Shown here piece by piece: positions 26,410-36,812 of a stretch of 64,000 nucleotides of DNA. A program made the position numbers and the translations under genes. The notes below the pieces were generated by a model. The model worked only from the letters and a program-made list of their open reading frames with translations. It had not been told where the DNA came from and did not search any database. Source of the stretch: Enterobacter pseudoroggenkampii (GTDB lineage Bacteria > Pseudomonadota > Gammaproteobacteria > Enterobacterales > Enterobacteriaceae); the NCBI RefSeq assembly GCF_026420145.1, contig NZ_JAPMLV010000004.1:186001-250000 (forward strand). The letters are read 5' to 3'. Within the stretch, counting starts at the first letter, position 1. Each line of letters opens with the position of its first letter.

Positions 26410-27837
26410 TTATTGGCGTGCTGCCAGCATCGCGGTCAGTTTTTCGGCCCAGGCTTTGGTTTCTGGGAGATCCTGTACCGGCTGGCTATAGTGGCCACGG
26501 GTGTCCGGTGCGACAGGCGTAGTGGCATCGATAATCAGTTTGTCGGTAATGCCCGCCGGGCTGGATCCAGGATCCAGTTCCAGCACCGACATGTTCGGCA
26601 GTTGCACCAAATCCCCTGCAGGATTCACTTTCGATGACAGCGCCCACATCACCTGCGGGAGGTTGAACGGATCGACATCCTCATCCACCACGATCACCAT
26701 CTTCACGTAGCCCAGACCGTGCGGCGTGGTCATGGCGCGCAAGCCGACCGCGCGGGCAAAACCGCCGTAACGTTTTTTGGTGGAGATAATCGCCAGCAGA
26801 CCGTGGGTGTACATCGCGTTAACCGCCTGCACTTCCGGGAATTCTGCTTTCAGCTGCTGGTAGAGCGGCACGCAGGTAGCCGGTCCCATCAGATAGTCGA
26901 TCTCGGTCCACGGCATGCCAAGGTAAAGGGATTCGAAAATCGGTTTGGTGCGGTAAGAGACTTTGTCGATACGGACAACCGTCATGTTACGGCCACCGGA
27001 GTAGTGCCCGGTAAACTCGCCGAAAGGCCCTTCGATTTCACGCTTGCGGCCCTCAATCACCCCTTCCAGGATCACTTCAGAACCCCACGGCACGTCGAAG
27101 CCGGTCAGCGGCGCGGTGGCAATAGGGTACGGGCTTTCACGCAGCGCGCCGGCCATTTCATACTCGGACTGATCGTATTTCAGCGGCGTGGCGCCCATCA
27201 GGGTGATGATCGGGTCGTTGCCGAGGGTAATCGCAATCGGCAGGTCTTCGCCGCGCTCTTCCGCTTTGTGCAGATGCAGAGCGATATCGTGCATCGGTAC
27301 CGGCTGCAGGCCGAGCTTGCGCTTGCCCTTCACTTCCATGCGGTAGATCCCGACGTTTTGCTTGCCGAAGTGATCCGGGTCAAGCGGATCGCGCGAGACG
27401 ACACACGCTTTATCGAGATAAAAGCCCCCGTCACCGTCGTTCAGACGGAACAGCGGTAGAATATCGAACAGGTTGATGTCTTCACCGTCCACCGTATTCT
27501 GCGCCCAGGCCGGGTTAGCGCGGCGCTCCGGTGTGACGGGGAATTTATCCCAGCGGCGGATAAACTCGTCGATCTGTTTTTTTACCGGAGTGTTCGCCGG
27601 CAGCCCCATCGAAATGGCGTGGTTCTGCCAGGAGCCGATGGTGTTCATCACCACGCGGGCATCGGTAAAGCCACGAATGTTGTCGAACCACAGCGCGGGC
27701 GCGCCGTCGCCAATGCGGCCGGTCGCGTTGGCTGCCGCTGCCAGATCGGGCTCAGCGTTTACCTCTTCCTCAATTTTCAGCAGTTGCCCTTGCTCATCGA
27801 GCGCCTGGAGGAAGCTTCTCAAATCATCAAATGCCAT
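26410..27837 (-). CDS. Hydroxyarylic acid decarboxylase subunit C (UbiD family)
   Basis: The 475-residue catalytic subunit of the UbiD family uses prenylated FMN for reversible decarboxylation of hydroxybenzoate-type acids. Conserved stretches include MRALREDxxx-like DIALHLHKAEERGED, EGPFGEFTGHYSGGRN and GRRM-free C-terminal LIIDATTPV. The Glu of GEFTGHY is a typical active-site residue. Likely substrates are 4-hydroxybenzoate, vanillate or protocatechuate, as for KpdC and EcdC; the sequence does not decide. It overlaps the upstream B subunit by 11 bp. Confidence 0.92.
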   Translation of the reverse strand: MAFDDLRSFLQALDEQGQLLKIEEEVNAEPDLAAAANATGRIGDGAPALWFDNIRGFTDARVVMNTIGSWQNHAISMGLPANTPVKKQIDEFIRRWDKFPVTPERRANPAWAQNTVDGEDINLFDILPLFRLNDGDGGFYLDKACVVSRDPLDPDHFGKQNVGIYRMEVKGKRKLGLQPVPMHDIALHLHKAEERGEDLPIAITLGNDPIITLMGATPLKYDQSEYEMAGALRESPYPIATAPLTGFDVPWGSEVILEGVIEGRKREIEGPFGEFTGHYSGGRNMTVVRIDKVSYRTKPIFESLYLGMPWTEIDYLMGPATCVPLYQQLKAEFPEVQAVNAMYTHGLLAIISTKKRYGGFARAVGLRAMTTPHGLGYVKMVIVVDEDVDPFNLPQVMWALSSKVNPAGDLVQLPNMSVLELDPGSSPAGITDKLIIDATTPVAPDTRGHYSQPVQDLPETKAWAEKLTAMLAARQ

Positions 27838-28429
27838 CTTTATTCTCCTGTGAAAAATGTTTCGCCTCCCGCAGCCCGTTCCAGCGTCGCGCCTTTTTAT
27901 GCTCCAGACCGAACTGGTCGAGCACGCGGGTCACAATATGCTGGGTAATGTCATCTGCGGTCTGAGGGTGGTTGTAATACGCAGGCATAGGCGGCACCAT
28001 CGCCACGCCCATGCGGGAGAGCGCAAGCATGTTCTCAAGATGAATGGTGCTGAGCGGCGTTTCACGGGGAACCAGCACCAGCTTGCGCCCCTCTTTCAAC
28101 ACCACATCCGCCGCACGTCCCACCAGCCCTTCGGCGTAACCCGCGCGGATACCCGCCAGCGTTTTCATGCTGCAGGGAATGACGATCATGCCGTCGGTGC
28201 GAAACGAGCCGGAAGAGATAGTGGCGGCCTGGTCAGCCGGGCTGTGGACAACGTCAGCCAGCGCAGCGACGTCCTGCGCGGTGTAAGGCGTTTCCAGCTC
28301 AATGGTGGTTTTTGCCCACTTAGACATCACCAGATGGGTTTCCACCTCCGGCATGTCACGCAGTGCCTGCAATAAAGCCACACCCAGCGGCGCGCCCGTT
28401 GCTCCCGTCATTCCTACTATCAATCTCAT
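27827..28429 (-). CDS. Hydroxyarylic acid decarboxylase subunit B (UbiX/Pad1-type flavin prenyltransferase)
   Basis: The 200-residue protein starts MRLIVGMTGATGAPLG, the FMN-binding signature of UbiX flavin prenyltransferases. Later motifs are VIPCSMKTLAGIRAGYAEGL and LVLVPRETPLSTIHLENML. It makes prenyl-FMN for the C subunit. It is a second, operon-linked UbiX distinct from the ubiquinone-pathway enzyme. It is divergent from the MarR-type gene at 28601, with paired palindromes in between. Confidence 0.92.
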   Translation of the reverse strand: MRLIVGMTGATGAPLGVALLQALRDMPEVETHLVMSKWAKTTIELETPYTAQDVAALADVVHSPADQAATISSGSFRTDGMIVIPCSMKTLAGIRAGYAEGLVGRAADVVLKEGRKLVLVPRETPLSTIHLENMLALSRMGVAMVPPMPAYYNHPQTADDITQHIVTRVLDQFGLEHKKARRWNGLREAKHFSQENKDGI

Positions 28430-28446
28430 TCATCACCTCAATAATT

Positions 28447-28462
28447 TGTTCGTACACGAACA
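28447..28462. promoter_or_regulatory. Palindromic operator 1, decarboxylase-MarR gap
   Basis: TGTTCGTACACGAACA has perfect 7-bp arms around AC. It lies 18 bp upstream of the subunit B start. A related site is at 28504-28517. Likely a MarR-family operator. Confidence 0.65.
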
Positions 28463-28503
28463 TTATAAATAAGCTACTCCAGGATTGTTTTGCTGACAAG
28501 ATC

Positions 28504-28517
28504 GTTCGCATACGATC
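28504..28517. promoter_or_regulatory. Palindromic operator 2, decarboxylase-MarR gap
   Basis: GTTCGCATACGATC shares 11 of 14 bases with operator 1 (GTTCGTACACGAAC), 56 bp away. The slightly longer GATCGT...ACGATC symmetry (28500-28517) supports protein binding. Confidence 0.55.
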
Positions 28518-28600
28518 ACACGAATGGCTAAAAAATGCCGCGTTAAAATTGAGAGCAATAGCGGCTATCATAGGGGGAGATTTTTTCCGTCGGAGTGTTC

Positions 28601-29008
28601 ATGGAACTAAGACAAGAGGCGTTCCACCTGTTACGTCAGCTTTTTCAACAGCATACCGCGCAGTGGCAACATGCCTTGCCGGAACTGACCAAGCCACAGT
28701 ATGCGGTGATGCGCTCCATTGCCGAGCATCCAGGCATTGAACAGGTGGCATTGACTGAAGTCGCGGTCAGCACGAAAGCGACCCTGGCGGAGATGCTCAG
28801 CCGCATGGAGGCGCGTGGTCTGGTCAAACGCGAGCACGACCCTGCGGATAAGCGCCGTCGCTTTGTCTTCCTGACGCCAGAAGGGGAAGCCCTGCTTGCA
28901 GACTGCAAGCCGGTAGGCAATGAAGTTGATGAGGCCTTTTTAGGCCGTCTAAGCAAGGCCGAACGGGAGCAGTTCTCGGCGCTCATCAAAAAGATGATGC
29001 ACGATTAA
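28601..29008 (+). CDS. MarR-family transcriptional regulator of the decarboxylase operon
   Basis: The 135-residue winged-helix protein starts MELRQEAFHLLRQLFQQH. The DNA-binding region (QVALTEVAVSTKATLAEMLSRMEARGLVKR) and the beta wing DPADKRRRFVFLTPEG lie near residues 47-92. It is divergent from the decarboxylase genes, a usual arrangement for a phenolic-acid-responsive repressor. ATG 28601 has CGGAG 5 bp upstream; a GTG at 28595 is the alternative. The stop overlaps the convergent LysR gene by 3 bp. Confidence 0.88.
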   Translation: MELRQEAFHLLRQLFQQHTAQWQHALPELTKPQYAVMRSIAEHPGIEQVALTEVAVSTKATLAEMLSRMEARGLVKREHDPADKRRRFVFLTPEGEALLADCKPVGNEVDEAFLGRLSKAEREQFSALIKKMMHD

Positions 29009-29895
29009 TTCACGCTGGTGCGCATAAAATCGATAAAGGTGCGCACTTTCGCTGACACATGCCGGGCATCAGGATACACCGCATAGATACCCTGCCGCGC
29101 AAAGGTATATTCCGGTAATACCGGGGCCAGTTTTCCCGCATCAAGCGCACCGCGTACCAGCCATTCCGGCAGTAACGCCACCCCACCGCCTGCGAGCGCA
29201 AAAGCCATAAGGGCCTGAGCGCTGTCGGCAAACAGGCGCGGCGCTTGTTTTATCTCCAGTATTTCAGGCGCACCGCTGGCATCTCTCACCTGCCAGCGCA
29301 GCGGCGAGGCCAGGCGCTCGTGGATGATCCAGTCGGCTTGCGCCAGCTGCGCAAGCGTTTCTATCGGATGGTTAACGAGCCACCCGGGCGTCGCCACAGG
29401 GAGAATAGAAAAGTGCGAAATCAGCGCGGCGTGGTTGCGCGAATCGGCAAGCGTTCCCAGCCGGATGGCCACGTCAAAGCGCTCCGAGATAAGGTCGGCG
29501 TGCAGGGACGACGAAGCATGTCGTACGCGAAGATCCGGGTGCTGCTGGCTAAACCTGGCCAGCAGCGGCACCACCACCCGGGAGCCATACTCGGGCGTAG
29601 TGGTGATCCGCAGTTCGCCAGTAAGCCCCGCATGGTTCGCGCGGACATCTTCCTGCAGCCGTTCGGCGTCCTTCAGAAGCGCCACGCTGCGCTGATGAAA
29701 AAGCGCGCCCGCCTCGGTTAACGTCAGTCGACGGGTGGAGCGCAGCAGCAGCGTAACGCCCAGCTCATCTTCAAGCTGGCGAATATTGAAGCTAACGACC
29801 GCTTTTGTCAGCCCCATCGCCTCGGCGGCCGCCGTAAAACTGCCGGTGTCGGCCACCGCGACAAACATCTGCGTCCGCTGCAGGTTAATCATCAT
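29005..29895 (-). CDS. LysR-family transcriptional regulator
   Basis: The 296-residue protein has an N-terminal helix-turn-helix (MFVAVADTGSFTAAAEAMGL, then TKAVVSFNIRQLEDELGV). A substrate-binding domain of the CrgA/YafC-like group follows. Start ATG at 29895 is preceded by AAAGGG at six bases; a second ATG at 29892 is equally possible. The longer frame starting at 30102 would run into the divergent MFS gene. It probably controls the MFS gene at 30001. A perfect 25-bp palindrome at 29905-29929 overlaps its ribosome site. Confidence 0.88.
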   Translation of the reverse strand: MMINLQRTQMFVAVADTGSFTAAAEAMGLTKAVVSFNIRQLEDELGVTLLLRSTRRLTLTEAGALFHQRSVALLKDAERLQEDVRANHAGLTGELRITTTPEYGSRVVVPLLARFSQQHPDLRVRHASSSLHADLISERFDVAIRLGTLADSRNHAALISHFSILPVATPGWLVNHPIETLAQLAQADWIIHERLASPLRWQVRDASGAPEILEIKQAPRLFADSAQALMAFALAGGGVALLPEWLVRGALDAGKLAPVLPEYTFARQGIYAVYPDARHVSAKVRTFIDFMRTSVN

Positions 29896-29904
29896 CACGC
29901 CCTT

Positions 29905-29929
29905 TACTGTCAAAATATTTTTGACAGTA
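29905..29929. promoter_or_regulatory. Perfect 25-bp palindrome between LysR and MFS genes
   Basis: Arms TACTGTCAAAA (29905-29915) and TTTTGACAGTA (29919-29929) are exact complements around TAT. It contains a T-N11-A core of LysR-type sites and a TTGACA hexamer. It sits 9 bp from the LysR start and 71 bp from the MFS start. Confidence 0.75.
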
Positions 29930-30000
29930 TATCGCGCTTTGTCAGGTTTATCCGTGATTACCGAGCCGATACGATACGCCACCTCACCGGAGGATCCACC

Positions 30001-31203
30001 ATGACGTATCGCAGCAAAGTCGCCGTTGTTTATCTGCTGGGCTTTTTTCTTGATTTGATCAACATGTTCATTGCCAGCGTCGCGTTCCCGGCAATGGCTC
30101 ACGCCTTTAACGCCACGCCTTCGGCCCTTACCTGGGTTAGTAACGGGTACATTGCCGGCCTGACGCTGGTGATCCCGTTTAGCAGCGTGCTCACGCGCCG
30201 CATCGGGCCCAAGCGCGTCATCCTGCTCTCGCTTTTTCTGTTCAGCGCAGCCTCCGCAGCGGCGGGCCTGTCTGCAACGCTTGAAAGTCTGATCGCCTGG
30301 CGAATGATCCAGGGCGTGGGAGGAGGCTTACTGATCCCCGTTGGACAGGCGCTGACCTGGCAACAGTATAAGCCTCACGAGCGTGCCAGACTCTCCTCGG
30401 CGGTGATGCTGGTCGCGCTGCTTGCCCCGGCCTGCTCCCCGGCTGTCGGCGGCGTGCTGGTGCAGACGCTGGGCTGGCGATGGATATTTTTCGCCACGCT
30501 ACCGGTCGCTATCGTGACCTTTGTTCTGGCCTGTCTGTGGCTTAAACACGAAAAACCCACGATGAAAGCGGCCAGACTGCTAAACCTGCCCTTGCTCACG
30601 GACCCGCTTTTACGTTTTTCCATGCTTGTCTATTTATGCGTTCCTGGCGTATTTATTGGGGTGAACGTCACGGGCATGTTTTATCTTCAGCACGTGGCGA
30701 ACATGAGCCCAGCCGCAACGGGGATGCTCATGCTGCCGTGGTCCGTGGCATCGTTTATCGCCATCACGGCAACGGGACGTTATTTTAACCGTATCGGTCC
30801 CCGGCCGCTGATCGTCATCGGCTGCCTGTTGCAGGCCACGGGTATCCTGCTATTGATTAACATCAGTTCGGCTACGCTGCTGCCTGCCGTTGCGTTTACC
30901 CTGATGGGCGCGGGAGGAAGCCTGTGCAGCAGTACGGCTCAGAGCAGCGCGTTTCTGACAACGCGCCGGGAAGAGATGCCCGATGCCAGCGCGCTGTGGA
31001 ATCTCAATCGTCAGCTGAGCTTTTTTGCCGGTGCCCTGCTGCTTGCCCAAGTGCTGAACCTGGCTCAGGCGTGGCTGCCACCGCTCGCCGCCTGGCACGG
31101 GATGTTTATTTTTGCAGCAGGCATGACCTTGCTGCCTGTACTGTATGTTTTTCGTCTTAACAATTCGCAGGTGCTCACCCAGCTGCGACAGGAGAATTCA
31201 TGA
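30001..31203 (+). CDS. MFS drug-efflux-type transporter
   Basis: The 400-residue membrane protein resembles DHA-type exporters. It starts MTYRSKVAVVYLLGFFLDLINMF and has WVSNGYIAGLTLVIPFSSVLTRRIGPKR (motif A region, with RRIGPKR) near residues 45-72. GRP-like RMIQGVGGGLLIPVGQAL follows near 100-117. A GGAGG ribosome site lies upstream (GGAGGATCCACC). Divergent from the LysR gene, its likely regulator; translationally coupled to the following small gene (ATGA overlap). Substrate unknown. Confidence 0.85.
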   Translation: MTYRSKVAVVYLLGFFLDLINMFIASVAFPAMAHAFNATPSALTWVSNGYIAGLTLVIPFSSVLTRRIGPKRVILLSLFLFSAASAAAGLSATLESLIAWRMIQGVGGGLLIPVGQALTWQQYKPHERARLSSAVMLVALLAPACSPAVGGVLVQTLGWRWIFFATLPVAIVTFVLACLWLKHEKPTMKAARLLNLPLLTDPLLRFSMLVYLCVPGVFIGVNVTGMFYLQHVANMSPAATGMLMLPWSVASFIAITATGRYFNRIGPRPLIVIGCLLQATGILLLINISSATLLPAVAFTLMGAGGSLCSSTAQSSAFLTTRREEMPDASALWNLNRQLSFFAGALLLAQVLNLAQAWLPPLAAWHGMFIFAAGMTLLPVLYVFRLNNSQVLTQLRQENS

Positions 31204-31580
31204 CGCCTTTCGAACACGACATTATCGACCTCCACATTGCGCTTGAAGACTGGTTAGGCAAAGGTGAAGGTGATTCCGACGCCCTGCACGCCCGTTTTCG
31301 TCCCGATTTTCTGATGATCCCGCCGGGCGGCGTTCATATCGACTATGACGGCCTTGTCAGCTTTCTGGAAAAACAGCGCGGAAGCCGTCCCGGACTGAAG
31401 ATCGTCATTGATGAATTAACTACGCGCCAGGCGTGGCCTCACGGCGCGGTACTCCATTACCGGGAGACGCAAACCCGGCCGGACCAGCCCGTTAACGTGC
31501 GCTGGTCAACCGCAGTGCTCAACCAGGAAGGCGATCGGATAGTGTGGCGTCTGCTGCACGAGACGGCGACGCAACCGTAA
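31200..31580 (+). CDS. SnoaL/DUF4440-like small protein (NTF2 fold)
   Basis: The 126-residue cytosolic protein has the pattern of NTF2-like SnoaL/DUF4440 domains: an N-terminal helix (FEHDIIDLHIALEDWLGKGEGD), FRPDFLMIPPGG, then beta strands ending VRWSTAVLNQEGDRIVWRLLHETA. The function is not known; relatives bind or isomerise small hydrophobic molecules. It overlaps the MFS gene by 4 bp, so the two probably act on the same compound. A terminator follows. Confidence 0.75.
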   Translation: MTPFEHDIIDLHIALEDWLGKGEGDSDALHARFRPDFLMIPPGGVHIDYDGLVSFLEKQRGSRPGLKIVIDELTTRQAWPHGAVLHYRETQTRPDQPVNVRWSTAVLNQEGDRIVWRLLHETATQP

Positions 31581-31590
31581 CACAAAAGAA

Positions 31591-31618
31591 AAAGGCCCGT
31601 CTCACGACGGGCCTTTTT
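31591..31618. terminator. Bidirectional terminator between the MFS operon and rpoS
   Basis: AAAGGCCCGTC (31591-31601), loop TCAC, GACGGGCCTTT (31606-31616) and more T. A-tract and T-tract flank the stem, so it can end transcription of the forward operon and of rpoS. Confidence 0.9.
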
Positions 31619-31631
31619 GACGAAAGGTAGC

Positions 31632-32624
31632 TTATTCGCGGAACAGCGCTTCGATATTCAGACCTTGCCCCTGCAGGATTTCACGCAGGCGGCGCAGACC
31701 TTCAACCTGAATCTGACGAACACGTTCACGGGTCAGGCCAATTTCGCGGCCGACGTCTTCCAGTGTCGCAGCTTCATACCCCAGTAAACCGAAACGACGT
31801 GCCAGCACTTCACGCTGTTTGGCGTTCAGTTCGAACAGCCATTTGACGATGCTCTGTTTCATGTCATCGTCCTGCGTGGTGTCTTCCGGGCCGTTGTCTT
31901 TTTCATCGGCCAGGATGTCCAGCAGCGCTTTTTCGGAGTCGCCACCCAGCGGGGTGTCAACGGAGGTAATGCGCTCGTTGAGACGCAGCATACGGCTTAC
32001 GTCATCAACCGGTTTATCGAGTTGTTCGGCAATTTCTTCTGCGCTTGGCTCGTGGTCCAGTTTATGGGACAACTCGCGCGCGGTGCGCAGATAAACGTTC
32101 AACTCTTTGACGATGTGGATCGGCAGGCGGATCGTACGGGTCTGGTTCATAATAGCCCGTTCGATGGTCTGACGAATCCACCAGGTCGCGTAGGTTGAGA
32201 AACGGAACCCGCGTTCCGGGTCAAACTTCTCAACTGCGCGGATGAGACCCAGGTTGCCCTCTTCAATCAGATCCAGCAGAGCCAGACCACGATTGCCGTA
32301 ACGGCGGGCAATTTTCACGACCAGTCGCAGGTTACTTTCAATCATGCGACGACGCGAGGCGACATCACCACGCAAAGCACGACGTGCGAAATAGACTTCT
32401 TCTTCGGCCGTTAGCAGTGGGGAGTAACCAATCTCCCCAAGGTAAAGCTGAGTCGCGTCCAGTACACGCTGTGTGGCACCCTGCGATAACAGCTCTTCTT
32501 CAGCCAAATCGTTATCACTGGGTTCCTCTTCTACTAAGGCTTTTTCGTCAAAAGCCTCTACTCCGTTCTCATCAAATTCCGCGTCTTCATTTAAATCATG
32601 AACTTTCAGCGTATTCTGACTCAT
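31632..32624 (-). CDS. rpoS: RpoS, stationary-phase sigma factor sigma-38
   Basis: The 330-residue sigma factor has the E. coli length. Region 1.2/2 includes [18 protein letters not shown] and the -10 binding [18 protein letters not shown]. Region 4 has [20 protein letters not shown], the -35 helix-turn-helix. Lys in region 3 needed for RssB recognition is in the EELLSQ...HELNVYL part. The start ATG 32624 ([14 protein letters not shown]) has TAGGAG upstream; a frame continuing to 32672 is not used. Its promoter lies inside nlpD as in E. coli, giving a long leader. Confidence 0.99.
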   Translation of the reverse strand: MSQNTLKVHDLNEDAEFDENGVEAFDEKALVEEEPSDNDLAEEELLSQGATQRVLDATQLYLGEIGYSPLLTAEEEVYFARRALRGDVASRRRMIESNLRLVVKIARRYGNRGLALLDLIEEGNLGLIRAVEKFDPERGFRFSTYATWWIRQTIERAIMNQTRTIRLPIHIVKELNVYLRTARELSHKLDHEPSAEEIAEQLDKPVDDVSRMLRLNERITSVDTPLGGDSEKALLDILADEKDNGPEDTTQDDDMKQSIVKWLFELNAKQREVLARRFGLLGYEAATLEDVGREIGLTRERVRQIQVEGLRRLREILQGQGLNIEALFRE

Positions 32625-32765
32625 AAGGTGGCTCCTACCCGTGATCCCTGAACGAGACACCCTGGCTGGCATGCCCCGTCAAATTATCGCTGCGGCAAGT
32701 ACTGCAGCGGGTTTACGGATTTCCCCTTGTAACGAATTTCAAAATGCAAGCGTGTAGAACTGGTT
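32625..32765 (-). promoter_or_regulatory. rpoS mRNA leader with conserved sRNA-pairing region
   Basis: On the reverse strand the end of nlpD contains AATTCGTTACAAGGGGAAAT, and close to the rpoS start lies GGGATCACGGGTAGGAGCC. In E. coli these parts fold against each other, and DsrA, RprA and ArcZ open the structure with Hfq. Conservation of the two strands suggests the same control here; the sRNA genes are not in the window. Confidence 0.65.
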
Positions 32766-33808
32766 CCGGTGCTACCCATGGTAGCGATTTTTTGCCCCGC
32801 CTTAACTTCTTGTTGTTCCCGGACCAGCATTGTGTCGTTATGGGCGTAGGCACTCAGGTAATCATCGTTATGTTTGATGATAATAAGATTACCGTAACCG
32901 CGCAGAGCGTTACCGGCATACACAACGCGTCCGTCTGCGGTCGCGATGATAGCCTGTCCTTTACTCCCTGCGATATCGATCCCTTTATTTCCCCCTTCGG
33001 AGGAAGAGAAGTTTTCGATAACCTTGCCGTCAGTTGGCCAGCGCCACGCAGAAATCGGCGAACTGGAGGTCATACTGCTGGCAGTCGGTTCAGTAGAGCT
33101 AACCACAGGTGCCGTAACCGGTGCTGTGACAGCAGTCGCAGTCCCTTTATTATTCGGCAACATTTTGTTAGCAGTCTGATCACCTGAATCCTCAGAATAC
33201 GTAATTACAGGTTGTGAAGCAACCACCGTGGTGGATTTTTGTGCAGGCTTAACGCTGTTATTCTGCGCCGTCACATCGGCCGCTGAAACGGTGTTGCCAG
33301 GGGTCAGCGGCGTGCCCGTCGCGTTACCCACCTGGAGCGTTTGCCCGACTTCCAGACCGTATGGGGCCTGGACGTTATTGCGCTGCGCGAGGTCACGGAA
33401 ATCGTTCCCGGTGATCCACGCAATGTAGAACAGCGTATCGCCGCGTTTCACGGTATAGGTGCTGCCACCGGTGTAGCTGCCTTTCGGAATGTTCCCATAC
33501 TGGCGGTTATAGACTATGCGGCCATTTTGGGTCTGAACAGGTTGTTCAACTGGCTGAACCTGCATTGGCTGTGTAACAGGATGTTGCACAGGCTGAATTT
33601 GTGGCGTTTTCTGCGGCGCAGCCGTTCCCATTTTAGGTGGCGGCGTGATTAACATTCCGCTGGACGTGTTACCGGAGCCGCTGTTTCCGCCGACGGAACT
33701 GACGGGCGCAGGCGCGTTGTTAGAACTTGTACAACCTGCCAGCCAGAGCGAAACCAGTGATAATGCCGCAACACGGCTGATGGTGAATTTAGGGCTTCCC
33801 GCGCTCAT
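32684..33808 (-). CDS. nlpD: NlpD, lipoprotein activator of amidase AmiC
   Basis: The 374-residue lipoprotein has lipobox LAGC with Cys26. A proline- and glutamine-rich linker is followed by a LysM domain ([17 protein letters not shown]..., residues about 117-163). The C-terminal LytM/M23 domain ([23 protein letters not shown]..., residues 270-370) is degenerate: Asn replaces the first zinc His. This fits NlpD as an activator rather than a peptidase. It acts at the septum on the outer membrane. The rpoS promoter is inside this gene. Confidence 0.97.
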   Translation of the reverse strand: MSAGSPKFTISRVAALSLVSLWLAGCTSSNNAPAPVSSVGGNSGSGNTSSGMLITPPPKMGTAAPQKTPQIQPVQHPVTQPMQVQPVEQPVQTQNGRIVYNRQYGNIPKGSYTGGSTYTVKRGDTLFYIAWITGNDFRDLAQRNNVQAPYGLEVGQTLQVGNATGTPLTPGNTVSAADVTAQNNSVKPAQKSTTVVASQPVITYSEDSGDQTANKMLPNNKGTATAVTAPVTAPVVSSTEPTASSMTSSSPISAWRWPTDGKVIENFSSSEGGNKGIDIAGSKGQAIIATADGRVVYAGNALRGYGNLIIIKHNDDYLSAYAHNDTMLVREQQEVKAGQKIATMGSTGTSSTRLHFEIRYKGKSVNPLQYLPQR

Positions 33809-33924
33809 TTATCCCCCAGGAATGTGTTAACTACCAGTGACTTAAAATTTACCGTGATGGCACGAATCTTTCGCGCCACACCATACGCTGAATTTGCCTT
33901 AATAACCCTGGATAATTCCGAGTC

Positions 33925-35286
<1,362 letters not shown>

Positions 35287-35306
<20 letters not shown>

Positions 35307-36336
35307 AATCACCCGAGGTGTTGATAAGTTCCCTGACAACACTGGTGGCAAAGCTACCTGCCGGCAGCCAGAAGCGTAACTCGACGGTTACGTCATCCCA
35401 CCAGTTCCAGCTTAACTGCTGCGGATAGAGCAGCATTGCGCGGCGTGCCGCGTCGACTTTTTCCCGCACCAGCAAGGATTGCAGTTCTGGCGCATCCGCT
35501 ACGGCTGCTTGCTCGGCGGCCAGCGCGTCGCCCTGTGTTCCCCAGTCGCCCGTACCGGGCAGCGCGGCGGTAATCATCAGCGCTTTTGCGTCCACGCGCG
35601 ACTGCACATCGGCCATTTCTTCGGCCGTTGCCACAAACCAGCTTCCGCGTCCCGCTAATTGTAGCGCATCGCCAACAACAACTTGATTCGCGTCCGGTTT
35701 TTTCAGCCTTTCGCTCACAATCTGATTAAACAACGCACTGCGGGCCGCCGACAACCAAAAACTGCGTTTATTCCTGTCCCGCACCGGTGCATCGCTTTGC
35801 GCCCAGCGCAGCGCACCCTGCAGGTTGCTGCCGCCAATACCAAAGCGCTGCGCGCCAAAGTAGTTCGGCACGCCGCGTTCACTGATAGCGTTCAGACGTT
35901 TTTCAACGTCTTCGCGGTGGGTCACTTCCCGCAGCACCAGCGTAAAGTCGTTACCCTTCAACGCCCCCAGACGCAGTTTGCGCTTGTGGCGAGCGAATTC
36001 CAGTACCTTACAACCCTCAAGCTCAAATTTGCTTAAATCAGGCATCGTATTACCGGGAACGCGCGCGCAGAGCCACTGTTCAGTGACGGCGTGTTTATCT
36101 TTCTGCCCGGCAAAGCTCACTTCGCGGGCATGAATTTTAAGGAATTTTGCCAGCGCGTCGGCCACAAAGCGGGTATTGCAGCCATTTTTCAGAATACGCA
36201 CCAGGATATGTTCGCCTTCGCCATCCGGCTCAAAGCCCAGATCCTCTACCACGAGGAAGTCTTCAGGGCTGGCTTTCAGCACCCCGTTCCCCTGCGGTTT
36301 ACCGTGCAGGTATGTCAGGTTGTCGAAGTCTGTCAT
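35287..36336 (-). CDS. truD: TruD, tRNA pseudouridine(13) synthase
   Basis: The 349-residue enzyme has the catalytic Asp80 in [14 protein letters not shown]. TruD makes pseudouridine 13 in tRNA-Glu. The motif NYFGAQRFG (residues about 160-168) is typical. It overlaps ispF by 4 bp and surE by 20 bp. Confidence 0.98.
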
Positions 36337-36812
36337 TTGCTCGCCTTCACCAGCAGCGCCACGGCTTCACAGGCAATCCCTTCGCCACGCCCGGTAAAGC
36401 CCAGCTTCTCGGTCGTCGTCGCTTTCACGTTCACGTCGTCCATATGGCAGCCCAGATCTTCTGCAATAAACACGCGCATCTGCGGAATGTGCGGCAGCAT
36501 TTTCGGGGCCTGGGCAATAATCGTCACGTCGACGTTGCCGAGGGTGTAACCTTTCGCCTGAATGCGACGCCACGCTTCGCGCAGCAGTTCGCGGCTGTCC
36601 GCGCCTTTAAATGCCGGGTCGGTGTCCGGGAACAGCTTGCCGATATCACCCAGCGCGGCAGCGCCCAGCAGCGCGTCGGTCAGCGCATGCAGCGCCACGT
36701 CGCCATCAGAATGTGCCAGCAGTCCTTTTTCATAAGGAATGCGCACGCCGCCAATGATAATTGGGCCTTCTCCGCCAAAGGCGTGTACATCAAAACCGTG
36801 TCCAATTCGCAT
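36333..36812 (-). CDS. ispF: IspF, MECDP synthase of the MEP isoprenoid pathway
   Basis: The 159-residue enzyme has zinc ligands Asp8, His10 (GFDVHAF) and His42 (VALHALTD). It converts CDP-ME 2-phosphate to methylerythritol cyclodiphosphate. It starts at the last base of ispD and overlaps truD by 4 bp. It works directly after IspD with IspE. Confidence 0.98.
   Translation of the reverse strand: MRIGHGFDVHAFGGEGPIIIGGVRIPYEKGLLAHSDGDVALHALTDALLGAAALGDIGKLFPDTDPAFKGADSRELLREAWRRIQAKGYTLGNVDVTIIAQAPKMLPHIPQMRVFIAEDLGCHMDDVNVKATTTEKLGFTGRGEGIACEAVALLVKASK

Noticed and set aside
29921..29949. Sigma-70 promoter for the MFS gene using TTGACA at 29921
   Set aside because: At 17 bp spacing the -10 would be AGGTTT, too far from TATAAT; kept only as part of the palindrome.
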